In this document: piece by piece, positions 1 through 8,705 of the stretch | Layout: each line of letters starts with the position of its first letter | How positions within the stretch are numbered: position 1 is the stretch's first letter | NCBI GenBank assembly: GCA_002746535.1 | Contig: NVWA01000040.1 | Coordinates: forward strand, 6,855-47,687 | From: Planctomycetota bacterium | Lineage (GTDB): Bacteria; Planctomycetota; GCA-2746535 | Reading direction: 5' to 3' | Length of the DNA: 40,833 nt | Made by a program: the position numbers and the translations under genes | The notes under the pieces: generated by a model | What the model was told of the DNA's origin: nothing | Seen by the model: the letters and a program-made list of their open reading frames with translations, nothing else | The model's database searches: none

Positions 1-1646
1 TGGGCCTTACCTACATCTAAGACAACTAACTGATTTTTTGATGGCTCTTGGGAAATAAAAAGAATGCATAAAATCAAACCATAATAACTCACATTCAGCG
101 CGACCATCTTCTTTACATGACCACTAATAGAATTGAGCAACAAAAACCCAATGATTATCAAAAGAATTAAATACTCATTCGGCGCTTGTATGTACTTATA
201 GGTAGACACAAGGCCGTTGAGCCAATCAGGTATTTTAAATAACAATTGAATAAATAAATCTGGCAAAATAAATATCACTTTTGGTAACATAAAAGAAAAG
301 ATAGAAAAAATAAATGTGATGCCTAAGACAAGTGTAAAATAGGGAATGATAATTAAATTCAGAAAGATGGATCCATAAGATATGATATTAAAATGATACG
401 CTGTGATCAATCCTGTCGTAATAGAAATCATTAAAGAATAAAAGAGTAATTCAAATATCTTCTTTTTTAAGTTTTTAAAATTGTCCTTCGCCTGCAAAAT
501 ATCAAAAGCATCGAATTCTTTATTGTGAGTTAGAACATGGTGGCTTATTAATATGGATAAAACCGCTAAATAAGATAGTTGAAATCCAACCGATAAAACA
601 ACCGAAGGATTCCATAAAAAGATGAGAATCATCGATAAAAAAAAGTTATTCCAAACATTGGTTTTTTTCTTAATTAAATATCCTCCAAGGAAACATGACA
701 ACATAATAAACGCTCTGATTGATGATAGAGAAGCACCTGAAATCATACAATATAAAAAGGTCATCAATAAAGTCGCAACCGTCCGCTTTCTCACAGAAAC
801 AAAAATATGCCCGCCAAACCACCATGTCCATAAAGCTATCAAACCTAGATGCAAGCCGCTAATGGCAAAAACATGTGCGATTCCTAAATTTTGGAACTGT
901 GACATTTGAGATTTATTTAAATTATTTTTGTAGCCAATCACTACTGAGGCAACAAACCCACTAGAAGTATTCGGAAACTTTTTAATGATTTGTTGATAAA
1001 ACGCTTTTCTTAATTGATATAACCAACGACGCCAATGCCAATGGGAAGAATTAATTTCTATGGCATCCCAGCCTTTCACTCTTAAATTTCCAACCCATCG
1101 CTTTTGTTGATAATAACTATAGGTATCAAACCCTCCTGGTATGGAACGTTTTTTAGGGAGGCGAAACTCTCCAATAATGGTGACTTGATCTCCGGGAAGA
1201 ATTTTCGAAGGTAGATTCTCATAAACAAATACTTTTTGGTAAACACTACTTACTTGGCTCTTGGTATTGTTGACTTGAATTAAAAAGGCAACGGATCTTT
1301 TCTCCTTAAAACTTTTATTCCAATCAAGAGAAGGGATCTCAACAACCACTCCATCGACTTGAATTATTTTATGATCCAATTCATGATAGAGCTGCAAATC
1401 AACTGCCTCATTTTCATGTAATTGAATACGAATATAAAAGAATAAAAAAGACAACAGAACAAGAAACGTCAGTTGTGATTTTTTAAGATAAAGAAGGATT
1501 CCTGCCAACAACAGAAACACTGGAATCAAAATTTTTAAGGGAATATTGACATCTAAAAGATGGAAAAATAAGCTGGCAAGTATTATATTTATTGCTGGTA
1601 TTAATAGAGGAGTCTTACCGAGGATGTTTTTGTTAAATATATTCAC
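1..1646 (-). CDS. comEC: ComEC/Rec2-family DNA uptake channel, 3'-truncated by window edge
   Basis: This inner-membrane channel carries single-stranded DNA into the cytoplasm during natural transformation. The minus-strand frame is open from a GTG at 1646, directly preceded in frame by a TAA, to the window edge (about 548 codons). It has N-terminal hydrophobic segments, then a soluble OB-fold-like region (around residues 60-170). The competence-domain hallmark GIAHVFAISGLHLGLI follows, then many membrane helices. The last visible residues, VVLDVGKA, match the start of the C-terminal metallo-beta-lactamase-like domain, here with K where LDVGQGDA is usual. No Shine-Dalgarno is visible at the GTG. 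The start lies 22 nt after the receiver gene stop, so the two are probably co-transcribed. The family is secure; the end and the nuclease-like domain cannot be judged. Confidence 0.9.
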   Translation of the reverse strand, partial: MNIFNKNILGKTPLLIPAINIILASLFFHLLDVNIPLKILIPVFLLLAGILLYLKKSQLTFLVLLSFLFFYIRIQLHENEAVDLQLYHELDHKIIQVDGVVVEIPSLDWNKSFKEKRSVAFLIQVNNTKSQVSSVYQKVFVYENLPSKILPGDQVTIIGEFRLPKKRSIPGGFDTYSYYQQKRWVGNLRVKGWDAIEINSSHWHWRRWLYQLRKAFYQQIIKKFPNTSSGFVASVVIGYKNNLNKSQMSQFQNLGIAHVFAISGLHLGLIALWTWWFGGHIFVSVRKRTVATLLMTFLYCMISGASLSSIRAFIMLSCFLGGYLIKKKTNVWNNFFLSMILIFLWNPSVVLSVGFQLSYLAVLSILISHHVLTHNKEFDAFDILQAKDNFKNLKKKIFELLFYSLMISITTGLITAYHFNIISYGSIFLNLIIIPYFTLVLGITFIFSIFSFMLPKVIFILPDLFIQLLFKIPDWLNGLVSTYKYIQAPNEYLILLIIIGFLLLNSISGHVKKMVALNVSYYGLILCILFISQEPSKNQLVVLDVGKA

Positions 1647-1668
1647 TTAAATTTAAATGGGGAGACGA

Positions 1669-2040
1669 TTAAAATAACTTATTTATTTCATCTTCAGGGC
1701 AGAATTCCATTACTAACTCAGTAATTTCTTTTTCACTAAATGGTTTTCTGATATAAGGTCTTTCTAGAATAATTCCTATCAAACTGGCACCGGTCATAAA
1801 AGTAACGTTTTGGCCTAAGTCATAATCTTCCTTGAGGTGTTGATAAATTCTAACACCATCAACATCTGGAATGACCACATCTAATAAAATCATATCAAAC
1901 TCAGGATCTTTTTCTAAAAGTGGTTCAGTAGATTCCCAAGATGTTCTTGAAACAACTTCAATTTCTGGCGAAATATCCAATAAAAGATCCTCTACATATT
2001 CGAGAATTTTTTCTTGATCATCAATTACTAAAACGCGCAA
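1669..2040 (-). CDS. Stand-alone response regulator receiver (CheY-like)
   Basis: This 123-residue protein consists only of a phosphoacceptor receiver domain. The acidic pocket D7-D8, the phosphorylatable D54 (in MILLDVVIPD), T83 in the MTG turn and K99 in RKP are all present, so it should be phosphorylation-competent. There is no DNA-binding or enzymatic output domain, so it must act by protein contact or as a phosphate shuttle. No histidine kinase gene lies in the window. It is directly upstream of comEC with a 22-nt gap, which suggests shared expression. A functional link to competence is an inference from position only. Confidence 0.88.
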   Translation of the reverse strand: MRVLVIDDQEKILEYVEDLLLDISPEIEVVSRTSWESTEPLLEKDPEFDMILLDVVIPDVDGVRIYQHLKEDYDLGQNVTFMTGASLIGIILERPYIRKPFSEKEITELVMEFCPEDEINKLF

Positions 2041-2247
2041 TTAAATTCCTTTAACACCAGTAAAATACATTAAGCCAATTCTAAAAACATTTAAAGCATA
2101 TCCTTATTTTTCATTAAATAAATAGCCTTTTTAAAAGAAACAAAAATAACCGATATTCTTTCTATTTTTATTCAATTAAATTTGACTATTATCTAAACTT
2201 GTTGAGTCAATTAAATTCAGACAGGCACGGTCATATCTACAAATGAC

Positions 2248-3336
2248 TCATGGGCCGGTTACTGTACCTGAATTAGTAACTTCTATACGAGTTTTTAAAA
2301 TATCAAAATCAGCATCGTCAGAATTAAAATTATTATTCGTCACGTCTAAAAATGTTAAGTCACTAAAATTCACAATCGGAGACAAGGTAGCCAATTCTTT
2401 ATTATCTTTCAAATCAAGATGTGTTAACTCTGTCAACCAAGCGATGGAAGACAAGTCGACAATATTACAGTTTGGAATGATTAATGTTCGAAAATCTTTT
2501 AAGATACTATCTTGAGTACCATCCTGAATGAACAAGCTTGAAAGGTCAAATGTAGCCGTGTCCAGCAATCCATCATTATCAGTGACATCTAACTCAGTGA
2601 GCTTCTCTAAGGATAGTATAACCGAAGCGCTCGTAATTTTGGTTTTCGATATTTTCAAAACTAATAAACTTTCTAATTCACTTAATGAGCTGATGTCAGT
2701 AATTTCATTTTCATTTAATATTAATTCTTCTAATAATTTAAACCCTTTTAAAGGCGTCACATCAACAATACTTTTAGAAGTTAAATCAATTGATTTTAAA
2801 GCGTTCAAAGCATCATAAGCTTCTTGGTTGTCGGTTTTATCTGAAAGGCTAATGTTTTTACCCACTAATTCTTTGAGAGCCTTTACTGTATCTAGCTGAG
2901 CATCTGTGCCCGTGATATCTTTGTCGGCTAATTGTAAAAAAAAGGCATTAGGCGTAAAACTTGTCGACTCTGTAGGTATTACACTTACCAACCCTTCGGC
3001 ATTGACACTTTGAAGAGCAATGAAATATTCTGTGCCATTATCTAAGCTATCAATTGTTTGCGGGCTCTGAACATTTGAACGAACAGGCACATCACTTAAA
3101 ATAGAAAAATTGCTGTCAATAAAAACATTATAGGAGATCGCATCGGTTACGTCGGTCCATGTAACCGTTACTTCACCATCCGACTCCGAAATTGTAAATG
3201 TTGGCGCACTCAGTGCTTCATCAAAAACGGAATCGTCAATAACACCATAACCGCAACTTGGGCCGGTATATCCGCCACCTATCATTATTGATATAGAAAA
3301 TAAAATCAATATACGCCAAAATACTTTATTTTTCAT
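2248..3336 (-). CDS. Exported protein with FN3 domain and leucine-rich repeats
   Basis: This 362-residue protein starts with a hydrophobic export signal (about residues 8-22). The following Cys (GPSC, around residue 28) does not form a convincing lipobox. A fibronectin type III-like domain follows, from about residue 43 to 130 (VTVTWTDVTDAISYNVFID). The rest, about 175-360, is an internalin-type leucine-rich repeat region with units such as LEELILNENEITDISSLSEL and LTHLDLKDNKELATLSPI. This is typical of surface or periplasmic binding proteins; the ligand is unknown. The start is supported by a GAGGTG Shine-Dalgarno about 8 nt upstream. It appears monocistronic, with about 120 nt to the next gene upstream. 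Confidence 0.8.
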   Translation of the reverse strand: MKNKVFWRILILFSISIMIGGGYTGPSCGYGVIDDSVFDEALSAPTFTISESDGEVTVTWTDVTDAISYNVFIDSNFSILSDVPVRSNVQSPQTIDSLDNGTEYFIALQSVNAEGLVSVIPTESTSFTPNAFFLQLADKDITGTDAQLDTVKALKELVGKNISLSDKTDNQEAYDALNALKSIDLTSKSIVDVTPLKGFKLLEELILNENEITDISSLSELESLLVLKISKTKITSASVILSLEKLTELDVTDNDGLLDTATFDLSSLFIQDGTQDSILKDFRTLIIPNCNIVDLSSIAWLTELTHLDLKDNKELATLSPIVNFSDLTFLDVTNNNFNSDDADFDILKTRIEVTNSGTVTGP

Positions 3337-3459
3337 ACGTCAAACACCTCAATCATAAAATTCAAAATTATACAGATCATTTCCCTCAGACGAAAGATTA
3401 TTCACCGTTACAATGATAATAAACGCAAAGCCTAAAGGATTCTTATAAGAGATTTCAAA

Positions 3460-5589
3460 TTAACTCTTTATTTTCTTAAATAATTCCAAACTTTCAGATA
3501 AATTCTCACTAACAAAATAACAACATGTCCACTTTTCAGAAATAGCCGGATCCACTAACAATGTTGACCCACCTAACCATTTGGAACTTTCATTATCAAT
3601 TTGTAAGGGGTAATTCTCTTTTAAGTGTTGAGCAAATTCTGGAAAAGAATTAAATCCTGATTTATTTAAATCTTTCAAGCTAAGTAAAAATAATAATCCG
3701 ACTTTTCCAAAAGGTATTTTTGTGCTGACGGATAGACATAATCGACCCATTGAATAACGGGGATTTATTTCAACGCAAACTTTACACTTAAGCACACCTT
3801 CATGTTCATAAAGCATACTGTCAAAACATACAGGACCTAAAAAGCCCACTGCCTTTAATTCCTTGCAAGCAAATTCGCTATAATCATTAAGTTCATCTAA
3901 AAAACCTGGATGAACACCTTGAGGGTAAAAATCTTTTAAAATTTCTTTCGGAATAATTTGACTGAACTTCCCACTTATACTGGCCAAGAATTGGCCCTGA
4001 GGTGAATTGATCAAATGCGTAATGCCACTTTTTTTTATGCCCTCTTCGCGAATATCGTAGTGCATTGAAAAATCTAATACTTTATCCAACCAAGGTTCGA
4101 CAATAATTGACTGGGTTTTGAATTGTTGCTGGCACCAATTTATTTTTGATTCTTGCAAGGGTTCATCAAATAAACGTACCATCCCTTGACCCGCAACTCC
4201 GAAAGCTGTTTTCAAAACAACATTTTTAAAGCCGTTTGATTCAAAAAAAGAAATCGCATTTTTGACCTCATCAATATTTGAACAAATTTTAGCATCTAAC
4301 TCTGGAGCTAGGTCATTCTTATTTTTTTGTAAATAGTTTTTAAATAGATTTACGCTATAAGCTTTTGAGTAAACATTTTCATTTTCCGGTAAACCAGAAT
4401 AACTATTATCGTTTGAAAGCTTTGCACATTGATTTTCTAATTGATGAACACGAGAATTATAACCCCAAGGATGAAGACCTCTTACTCGTCTATCTTTTAT
4501 TTCGGCAGGAATACTGTTCCAATCCGAGACTTGAATATATTGCGGTATATCGACCCCTATCTCTTGTAGATAATTAATAAACTCTTTGGTAGGTTTCTTT
4601 TTTAGGGCGACGATATCACTAGCTACACTTAAAAACGTCATCAATCCGCCAAGGTCATGTTCTAACTCTAGGGTTTGTTTGTTTTTAGTGGACGTGCCTT
4701 TATGATGACTTTCGATTTCACAAGCCGGATTATAAAACTTAACATAAGGCACCCGCCCTTTTGAATGAGAAAATATTTTCAATTGTTCGATGAACTCTTT
4801 TGATAGACCAGTATTATTACGAATAAAGTCAAAAAAGACTTTTCCTTTAGCTCTGGCTGGTGTCAGCGGGAAAGGCAATTGGTGGCAATAAGCTTCCCAA
4901 TCGGAAAGACCGACTTCTTTCCATTCATTGAACCAATGCACACCAAACTGAACATGTTTTATTTCATCTTCAAAAACCGTTTGCATAACTTCACTGCAAT
5001 CAGTAATTTCCATTTTTTTAAATTCTTGTGCATAATGCCAAGCAAAATCTAGATTGGCCTGTTCAAATGTCATGGCCAACTGCACGACATAATCTAGAGG
5101 GCTTTGCATATTTTTCATGGTATCCCAAAAATAGGAGTTCACACCGACCTCACCAAAACCGACACCAAGAAGTTCCATTTGTTGAATATACAAACGCATG
5201 TGCTTTTGTTCTTCACCGATGGTTTTCACAATACCTTTTTGAAAGCTTGAAGGAGCATCAGGAAACCGCAACAAGGCCATCGCCATTAATTCAATTGCTA
5301 ACAATTCATGGTTGGCAAAAAAATGCATGATAATTCCGCGGTTAGTTTCATTTTCTAATTCATGATTACCTGGGAATTTTACCGTCGAACCTTTAGTGAT
5401 TAAAGATAATGAATCAGGTCGTCCCGGATAGTCGGGAACATTGGTCATGGCGGTTCTGGTTTTTGAAAAATCAAAAGTACTTGAAGCTAATAATTTATCT
5501 TCAATGGTCTGGCCAAAGAGCAATGTTTCGGCAAAGGTTTGTAGATTCATGCGTTGTCTATGATTTTGATTATTAAACAAATTAATCAT
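3460..5589 (-). CDS. DUF455 ferritin-like domain fused to an ATP-grasp domain
   Basis: This 709-residue cytoplasmic protein has two domains. Residues about 15-270 match the DUF455 ferritin-like family: E95 and E100 in the ANHELLAIELM helix, E127xxH130, E176 and E209xxH212 give the carboxylate/His set expected for a di-metal centre in a four-helix bundle. Residues about 400-700 look like an ATP-grasp fold: K460 with the glycine loop GVAGQGM (464-470), hinge E498 (VEPW), then D590 and the metal ligands E607 and N609 in VEINPRYSMG. ATP-grasp enzymes ligate a carboxylate to an amine or thiol. Its substrate here, and the role of the metal domain, are unknown. The ATG at 5589 has no clear Shine-Dalgarno. 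A start at M14 (5550) is equally possible and better aligned with where the DUF455 similarity begins. Confidence 0.8.
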   Translation of the reverse strand: MINLFNNQNHRQRMNLQTFAETLLFGQTIEDKLLASSTFDFSKTRTAMTNVPDYPGRPDSLSLITKGSTVKFPGNHELENETNRGIIMHFFANHELLAIELMAMALLRFPDAPSSFQKGIVKTIGEEQKHMRLYIQQMELLGVGFGEVGVNSYFWDTMKNMQSPLDYVVQLAMTFEQANLDFAWHYAQEFKKMEITDCSEVMQTVFEDEIKHVQFGVHWFNEWKEVGLSDWEAYCHQLPFPLTPARAKGKVFFDFIRNNTGLSKEFIEQLKIFSHSKGRVPYVKFYNPACEIESHHKGTSTKNKQTLELEHDLGGLMTFLSVASDIVALKKKPTKEFINYLQEIGVDIPQYIQVSDWNSIPAEIKDRRVRGLHPWGYNSRVHQLENQCAKLSNDNSYSGLPENENVYSKAYSVNLFKNYLQKNKNDLAPELDAKICSNIDEVKNAISFFESNGFKNVVLKTAFGVAGQGMVRLFDEPLQESKINWCQQQFKTQSIIVEPWLDKVLDFSMHYDIREEGIKKSGITHLINSPQGQFLASISGKFSQIIPKEILKDFYPQGVHPGFLDELNDYSEFACKELKAVGFLGPVCFDSMLYEHEGVLKCKVCVEINPRYSMGRLCLSVSTKIPFGKVGLLFLLSLKDLNKSGFNSFPEFAQHLKENYPLQIDNESSKWLGGSTLLVDPAISEKWTCCYFVSENLSESLELFKKIKS

Positions 5590-5624
5590 AAGCTAAATCA
5601 TGAATTAATAAATTGGAATCCTAG

Positions 5625-5685
5625 TTCCCCTCCTTTTAAAGGAGGGTGACGGTTCGACGCTCGACAGCTTGCTGACGGGGTGCTT
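5625..5685 (+). repeat. Family C palindromic repeat, forward copy with insertion
   Basis: The unit has a CCCTCC-TTTTAAA-GGAGGG hairpin followed by a tail ending GCTTGCTGACGGGGTG. Compared with the copy at 17361 it carries about 12 extra bases (ACGGTTCGACGC) between hairpin and tail. An inverted partner lies at 5828-5881. Confidence 0.75.
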
Positions 5686-5704
5686 GCATATCATCCAAAT
5701 CCTC

Positions 5705-5736
5705 ACCCCCGGGACTTCGGAAGGCTCGTCCGAAAT
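5705..5736 (+). repeat. Family B palindromic repeat
   Basis: The unit begins CCCCCGGGACTTCGGA and continues with a GGCTCG centre and TCCGAAAT. TTCGGA and TCCGAA pair as a 6-bp stem. Other copies lie at 5979, 14119, 17299 and, inverted, 17505. Confidence 0.75.
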
Positions 5737-5827
5737 TTAATTAAGCCTCACCCATTTCATTTATTAAAATTATATTTCGTATAATAAAGTAAATCTGATC
5801 TCTATATAAGTGTTCGTTTATTAAAGC

Positions 5828-5881
5828 CAACCACCCCGTCTGCTTCGCATCCACCCCTCCTTGAAATGGAGGGGAGCTTTT
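5828..5881 (-). repeat. Family C palindromic repeat, inverted copy
   Basis: This is the reverse-oriented partner of 5625-5685. It starts CAACCACCCCGTC and ends with an ACCCCTCC/GGAGGGG hairpin followed by AGCTTTTC. The middle is diverged (TGCTTCGCAT instead of AGCAAGCTGC). The stem plus T-run has the shape of a rho-independent terminator. Confidence 0.75.
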
Positions 5882-5978
5882 CTATCAATCTTCAAAATAA
5901 CATAAAGCCTTTAATTTAGGGTGGTTATAAGAATCTCGACGTTTTAAAATACAACAATTTAGTACATCATCTAGTAAA

Positions 5979-6010
5979 CCCCTGGGACTTTGGACAGCTT
6001 GTCCAAAACC
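5979..6010 (+). repeat. Family B palindromic repeat, diverged copy
   Basis: The unit reads CCCCTGGGACTTTGGACAGC and then TTGTCCAAAACC. The stem has changed on both sides (TTTGGAC with GTCCAAA), so base pairing is kept although the sequence differs from the other copies. That is compensatory change within the hairpin. Confidence 0.7.
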
Positions 6011-6055
6011 CGATATCTTTTGCGATAGGAGATTTAAACTTTCTACTAATCAATT

Positions 6056-6083
6056 TTGGGCAGATATGGAATCTGCCCCTACA
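6056..6083 (+). repeat. Hairpin related to family F repeats
   Basis: GGGCAGAT (6058-6065) pairs perfectly with ATCTGCCC (6071-6078) around a 5-nt loop. The copy ends CCCCTACA, the same terminal word as the family F elements at 8706-8824 and 25905-25945. Confidence 0.55.
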
Positions 6084-6265
6084 AAAAGAGGGGAAGATAA
6101 CTTCTTTATTTTAAACTAGTTATGAGAATAATTACTTCTTGGGAACGTAAATTTATCATCATTCAGGACAATTATTGCGCAGCAGTCTCAATATAGTCTC
6201 AGTTGACAAATTCGAAAGAAATCTAGTTATGTTGGCAGATTCATTGATAATAGCTTTGCTATTTA

Positions 6266-6292
6266 TTGATTTAGACTCAGTCTAAGTATAAT
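6266..6292 (+). promoter_or_regulatory. Candidate feoAB promoter
   Basis: A perfect TATAAT at 6287-6292 is preceded by TTGATT at 6266-6271, with a short 15-nt spacer occupied by a palindrome. An alternative upstream promoter has TTGACA at 6203-6208 with weak -10 candidates (TAGTTA or TTATGTT) near 6224-6233. Transcription from the first would begin about 30 nt before the feoA ATG. Confidence 0.5.
6271..6285. promoter_or_regulatory. Palindromic operator candidate (DtxR/IdeR-like) in the feo promoter
   Basis: TTAGACT-C-AGTCTAA is a perfect 7-bp inverted repeat with a 1-nt centre. It lies exactly between the -35-like and -10 elements, where a bound repressor would block polymerase. Its shape resembles DtxR/IdeR/MntR-class operators (TTAG...CTAA) more than a Fur box. 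Two direct copies of AGTCTCA (6184-6190 and 6195-6201) lie further upstream. No regulator gene is in the window. Confidence 0.5.
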
Positions 6293-6330
6293 CAGCGCAA
6301 CATTAAAAGTATGGATTGGACTATTGTATT

Positions 6331-6552
6331 ATGACATTAGATAACATGAGTAAAGGCGAATCAGCAACTATTACAGCAATCAATTGTGGCAAAGAATTGA
6401 AAAGCCGTTTGAATTCCTTTGGTTTAGTTAGAGGACAAACAGTTGAAGTAGAAAAACGGTCACTCGCTAAAAACACTTTAGAAATCATCATCAACAATAT
6501 GCATTTAGCCATTCGTTCTACAGAAGCCGAGAAAATTGAAGTAAGTATTTGA
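6331..6552 (+). CDS. feoA: FeoA, ferrous iron transport accessory protein
   Basis: This small SH3-like cytoplasmic protein assists FeoB in Fe(II) import. The typical features are present: an N-terminal strand, the GKELKSRLNSFGLVRGQTVEV core, and a C-terminal LAIRSTEAEKIEV strand. The family is usually 75-85 residues. The frame is open from a TTG at 6316 (78 aa), but ATG at 6331 (73 aa) is more likely. A 7-codon reading frame (ATG 6311, stop 6332-6334) overlaps that ATG as ATGA and might couple translation. FeoA ends at 6552 with its stop overlapping the feoB start (TTGA), so the pair should be translationally coupled. Confidence 0.9.
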   Translation: MTLDNMSKGESATITAINCGKELKSRLNSFGLVRGQTVEVEKRSLAKNTLEIIINNMHLAIRSTEAEKIEVSI

Positions 6553-8669
6553 AAAAAATCAGAATCGCCTTAGCCGGACAACCTAATGTCGGCAAAAGCG
6601 CCATAATAAACGCTATCAGTAATGCCCGCCTTAAAGTTGGAAATTTTAGTGGTGTTACCGTCAAAAAAGAAGTTGTTCAATTTAAAAAAAATGATTATGA
6701 ATTTGAAATAACTGATTTACCAGGGTCTTATTCATTAACCGACTTCACCATTGAAGAGCGTGTTACCAAACAAAATTTAAACAGCAATGATTACGATATT
6801 ATTCTTAACGTAGTTGATTCCACAAACATCGAAAGAAACTTATACCTAACTACAGAAATTTTAATTCTAAATAAAAAAACTGTTGTGGCACTCAACATGA
6901 CCGACGAGGCCATCAAAGAAGGTGTCGAAATAGATGCAGATCAATTAAGTAAAGTCCTAGGGGTTAATTGTATCAAAACTTCCGCCACAGAAAAAACAGG
7001 CATGGAAGAACTATTAGAGGCCATAGTACAAACGTTCGAAGCCTCTAAAAAAGAAACTCGTTTACAATTTAGTGACCCTTACGAAGAAGAAATTTCACGT
7101 ATCTGCTCATTCTTAAAAGACAAGAATTACAAAAGCGATATTGATTTTAAAACCATTGCGATCAATCTATTAAAAGAAGACAAAGAGACATTTCAAAAAT
7201 TTCATGATGAACCTCTTTGGATCGAAATGCAACCGGTGCTTATCAGAGCCTATGAACATTTATATTTACATTTTAATTCCAAAGATTTAGATGACATTTT
7301 TAACGAAGAAAAGACAGCTCTAGCAAAAGGGGCTGTAGCTGAAACAGTCGTGTTTAAAAAACAGGATAAAAACCAATCCACCGGTAAAATTGATGACCTA
7401 CTAATGAATAAGTTTTTAGGTTTACCCATCTTTTTACTGCTGATGTGGGGATTATTTAAATTAACCTTTGTCATTGGTAGCATTCCAATGGATTGGATTG
7501 ACGGATTTTTTGGATGGATGGGAGACAGCACAAAAACAATTTTAGGTGATACTGAATTAGCATCCGTCATAGCAGATGGTGCTATCGCCGGTGTGGGGGC
7601 AGTTGTTTTATTTCTACCCAATATCATTATATTATTTATTGGCATCGCTCTTCTTGAAACGACCGGTTACATGAGTCGCGTAGCATTTTTGTTAGATGGC
7701 ATTTTTCATAAATTTGGCATGCATGGCAAATCATTTATTCCTCTGGTAACGGGTTTTGGCTGTTCTGTTCCCGCTTATATGGCTGCCAGAACTTTGAAAA
7801 ACGATAGAGACCGTCTATTAACTTTATTCATTATTGGCTTTATGAGTTGTGGCGCCAAACTACCTATCTACGTACTATTTGTTGGGGCTTTGTTTCCCGA
7901 AGAACATGCTGCAAATGTTCTATGGCTCATTTATATCTCCGGAGCAATATTGGGTTTGTTCGCAGCTAAAATTCTTAAGATGACAGCCTTTAAAGGTGAC
8001 GATGAACCATTCATAATGGAAATGCCCAAATATCGAAGGCCATCTTTAAAGTTAATTTGGCACACTGTTTCAGGTCAAGCAATGATGTATCTTAAAAAAG
8101 CCGGGACATTTATTTTATTAGCTTCAATTATTATTTGGTTTGCAGGAACTTATCCTAAACATACCAATATAGAAAAAGAATTTCAAGCCAAAATAGTCTT
8201 AGCTCAAACAGCCAAAGATGAGACCAAAGCAAGATCTTTGAAACAAGAATTTGAATTGTATAAAAAAGAAAACAGCTACCTTGGGATGATCGGACATTCA
8301 GCAGAGCCATTATTTCGACCTATTGGTTATGACTGGCGCATGACTGTTTCTTTGTTAACTGGCCTAGCTGCCAAAGAAGTTGTTGTAGCTACTATGGGAA
8401 TTCTTTATGGCTTAGGTGATTTAAAAGATGAAGATGGCCTCGAAGAAAATAAAGGCTTGGTCAATCAAATTAAAGCCAATATCAGTTTAGCTTCAGGAGT
8501 ATCCTTCATTGTCTTTTGCATGATATATTTACCATGCTTAGCAGCATCAATGGTATTCAGGCGAGAAGCCGGCAGTTGGAAATATCTTGGTTATCTATTT
8601 GTACTAACAACCACAATGGCCTGGACCTTTTCATACGCCGCCTATAACATTACCAAGGCTTTCACATAA
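6549..8669 (+). CDS. feoB: FeoB, ferrous iron transporter with N-terminal GTPase
   Basis: FeoB is the inner-membrane Fe(II) permease. The 706-residue protein has an intact G domain: P-loop GQPNVGKS (10-17), switch T37, DLPG (56-59), NMTD (116-119) and SATEKTG (145-151). A helical spacer follows, then the membrane part from about residue 285. Gate motif GFGCSVPAYMAART carries the conserved Cys at 405. The second gate, TGLAAKEVVVATMG, is near residue 605. A helical insertion of about 55 residues (near 545-600) lies between helices. Length is within the FeoB range. The start codon is TTG at 6549, overlapping the feoA stop by 4 nt. No feoC follows. Confidence 0.95.
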   Translation: MKKIRIALAGQPNVGKSAIINAISNARLKVGNFSGVTVKKEVVQFKKNDYEFEITDLPGSYSLTDFTIEERVTKQNLNSNDYDIILNVVDSTNIERNLYLTTEILILNKKTVVALNMTDEAIKEGVEIDADQLSKVLGVNCIKTSATEKTGMEELLEAIVQTFEASKKETRLQFSDPYEEEISRICSFLKDKNYKSDIDFKTIAINLLKEDKETFQKFHDEPLWIEMQPVLIRAYEHLYLHFNSKDLDDIFNEEKTALAKGAVAETVVFKKQDKNQSTGKIDDLLMNKFLGLPIFLLLMWGLFKLTFVIGSIPMDWIDGFFGWMGDSTKTILGDTELASVIADGAIAGVGAVVLFLPNIIILFIGIALLETTGYMSRVAFLLDGIFHKFGMHGKSFIPLVTGFGCSVPAYMAARTLKNDRDRLLTLFIIGFMSCGAKLPIYVLFVGALFPEEHAANVLWLIYISGAILGLFAAKILKMTAFKGDDEPFIMEMPKYRRPSLKLIWHTVSGQAMMYLKKAGTFILLASIIIWFAGTYPKHTNIEKEFQAKIVLAQTAKDETKARSLKQEFELYKKENSYLGMIGHSAEPLFRPIGYDWRMTVSLLTGLAAKEVVVATMGILYGLGDLKDEDGLEENKGLVNQIKANISLASGVSFIVFCMIYLPCLAASMVFRREAGSWKYLGYLFVLTTTMAWTFSYAAYNITKAFT

Positions 8670-8705
8670 AAGATTGATATCGCTATAAAGGATATTGTAA
8701 TTTTT

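Larger units (their letters stand above)
5590..6315. other. 726-nt divergent intergenic region: repeats plus feo promoter
   Basis: The left two thirds hold interleaved family B and C repeats and a family F-like hairpin. The right third (about 6180-6315) holds the feo control region. I see no convincing coding sequence. It is the only divergent gap in the window that contains the repeat elements. Confidence 0.7.

Noticed and set aside
622..909. Plus-strand open frame of 95 codons
   Set aside because: It is antisense to the comEC core, including the conserved GIAHVFAISGLHL region, and resembles no protein.
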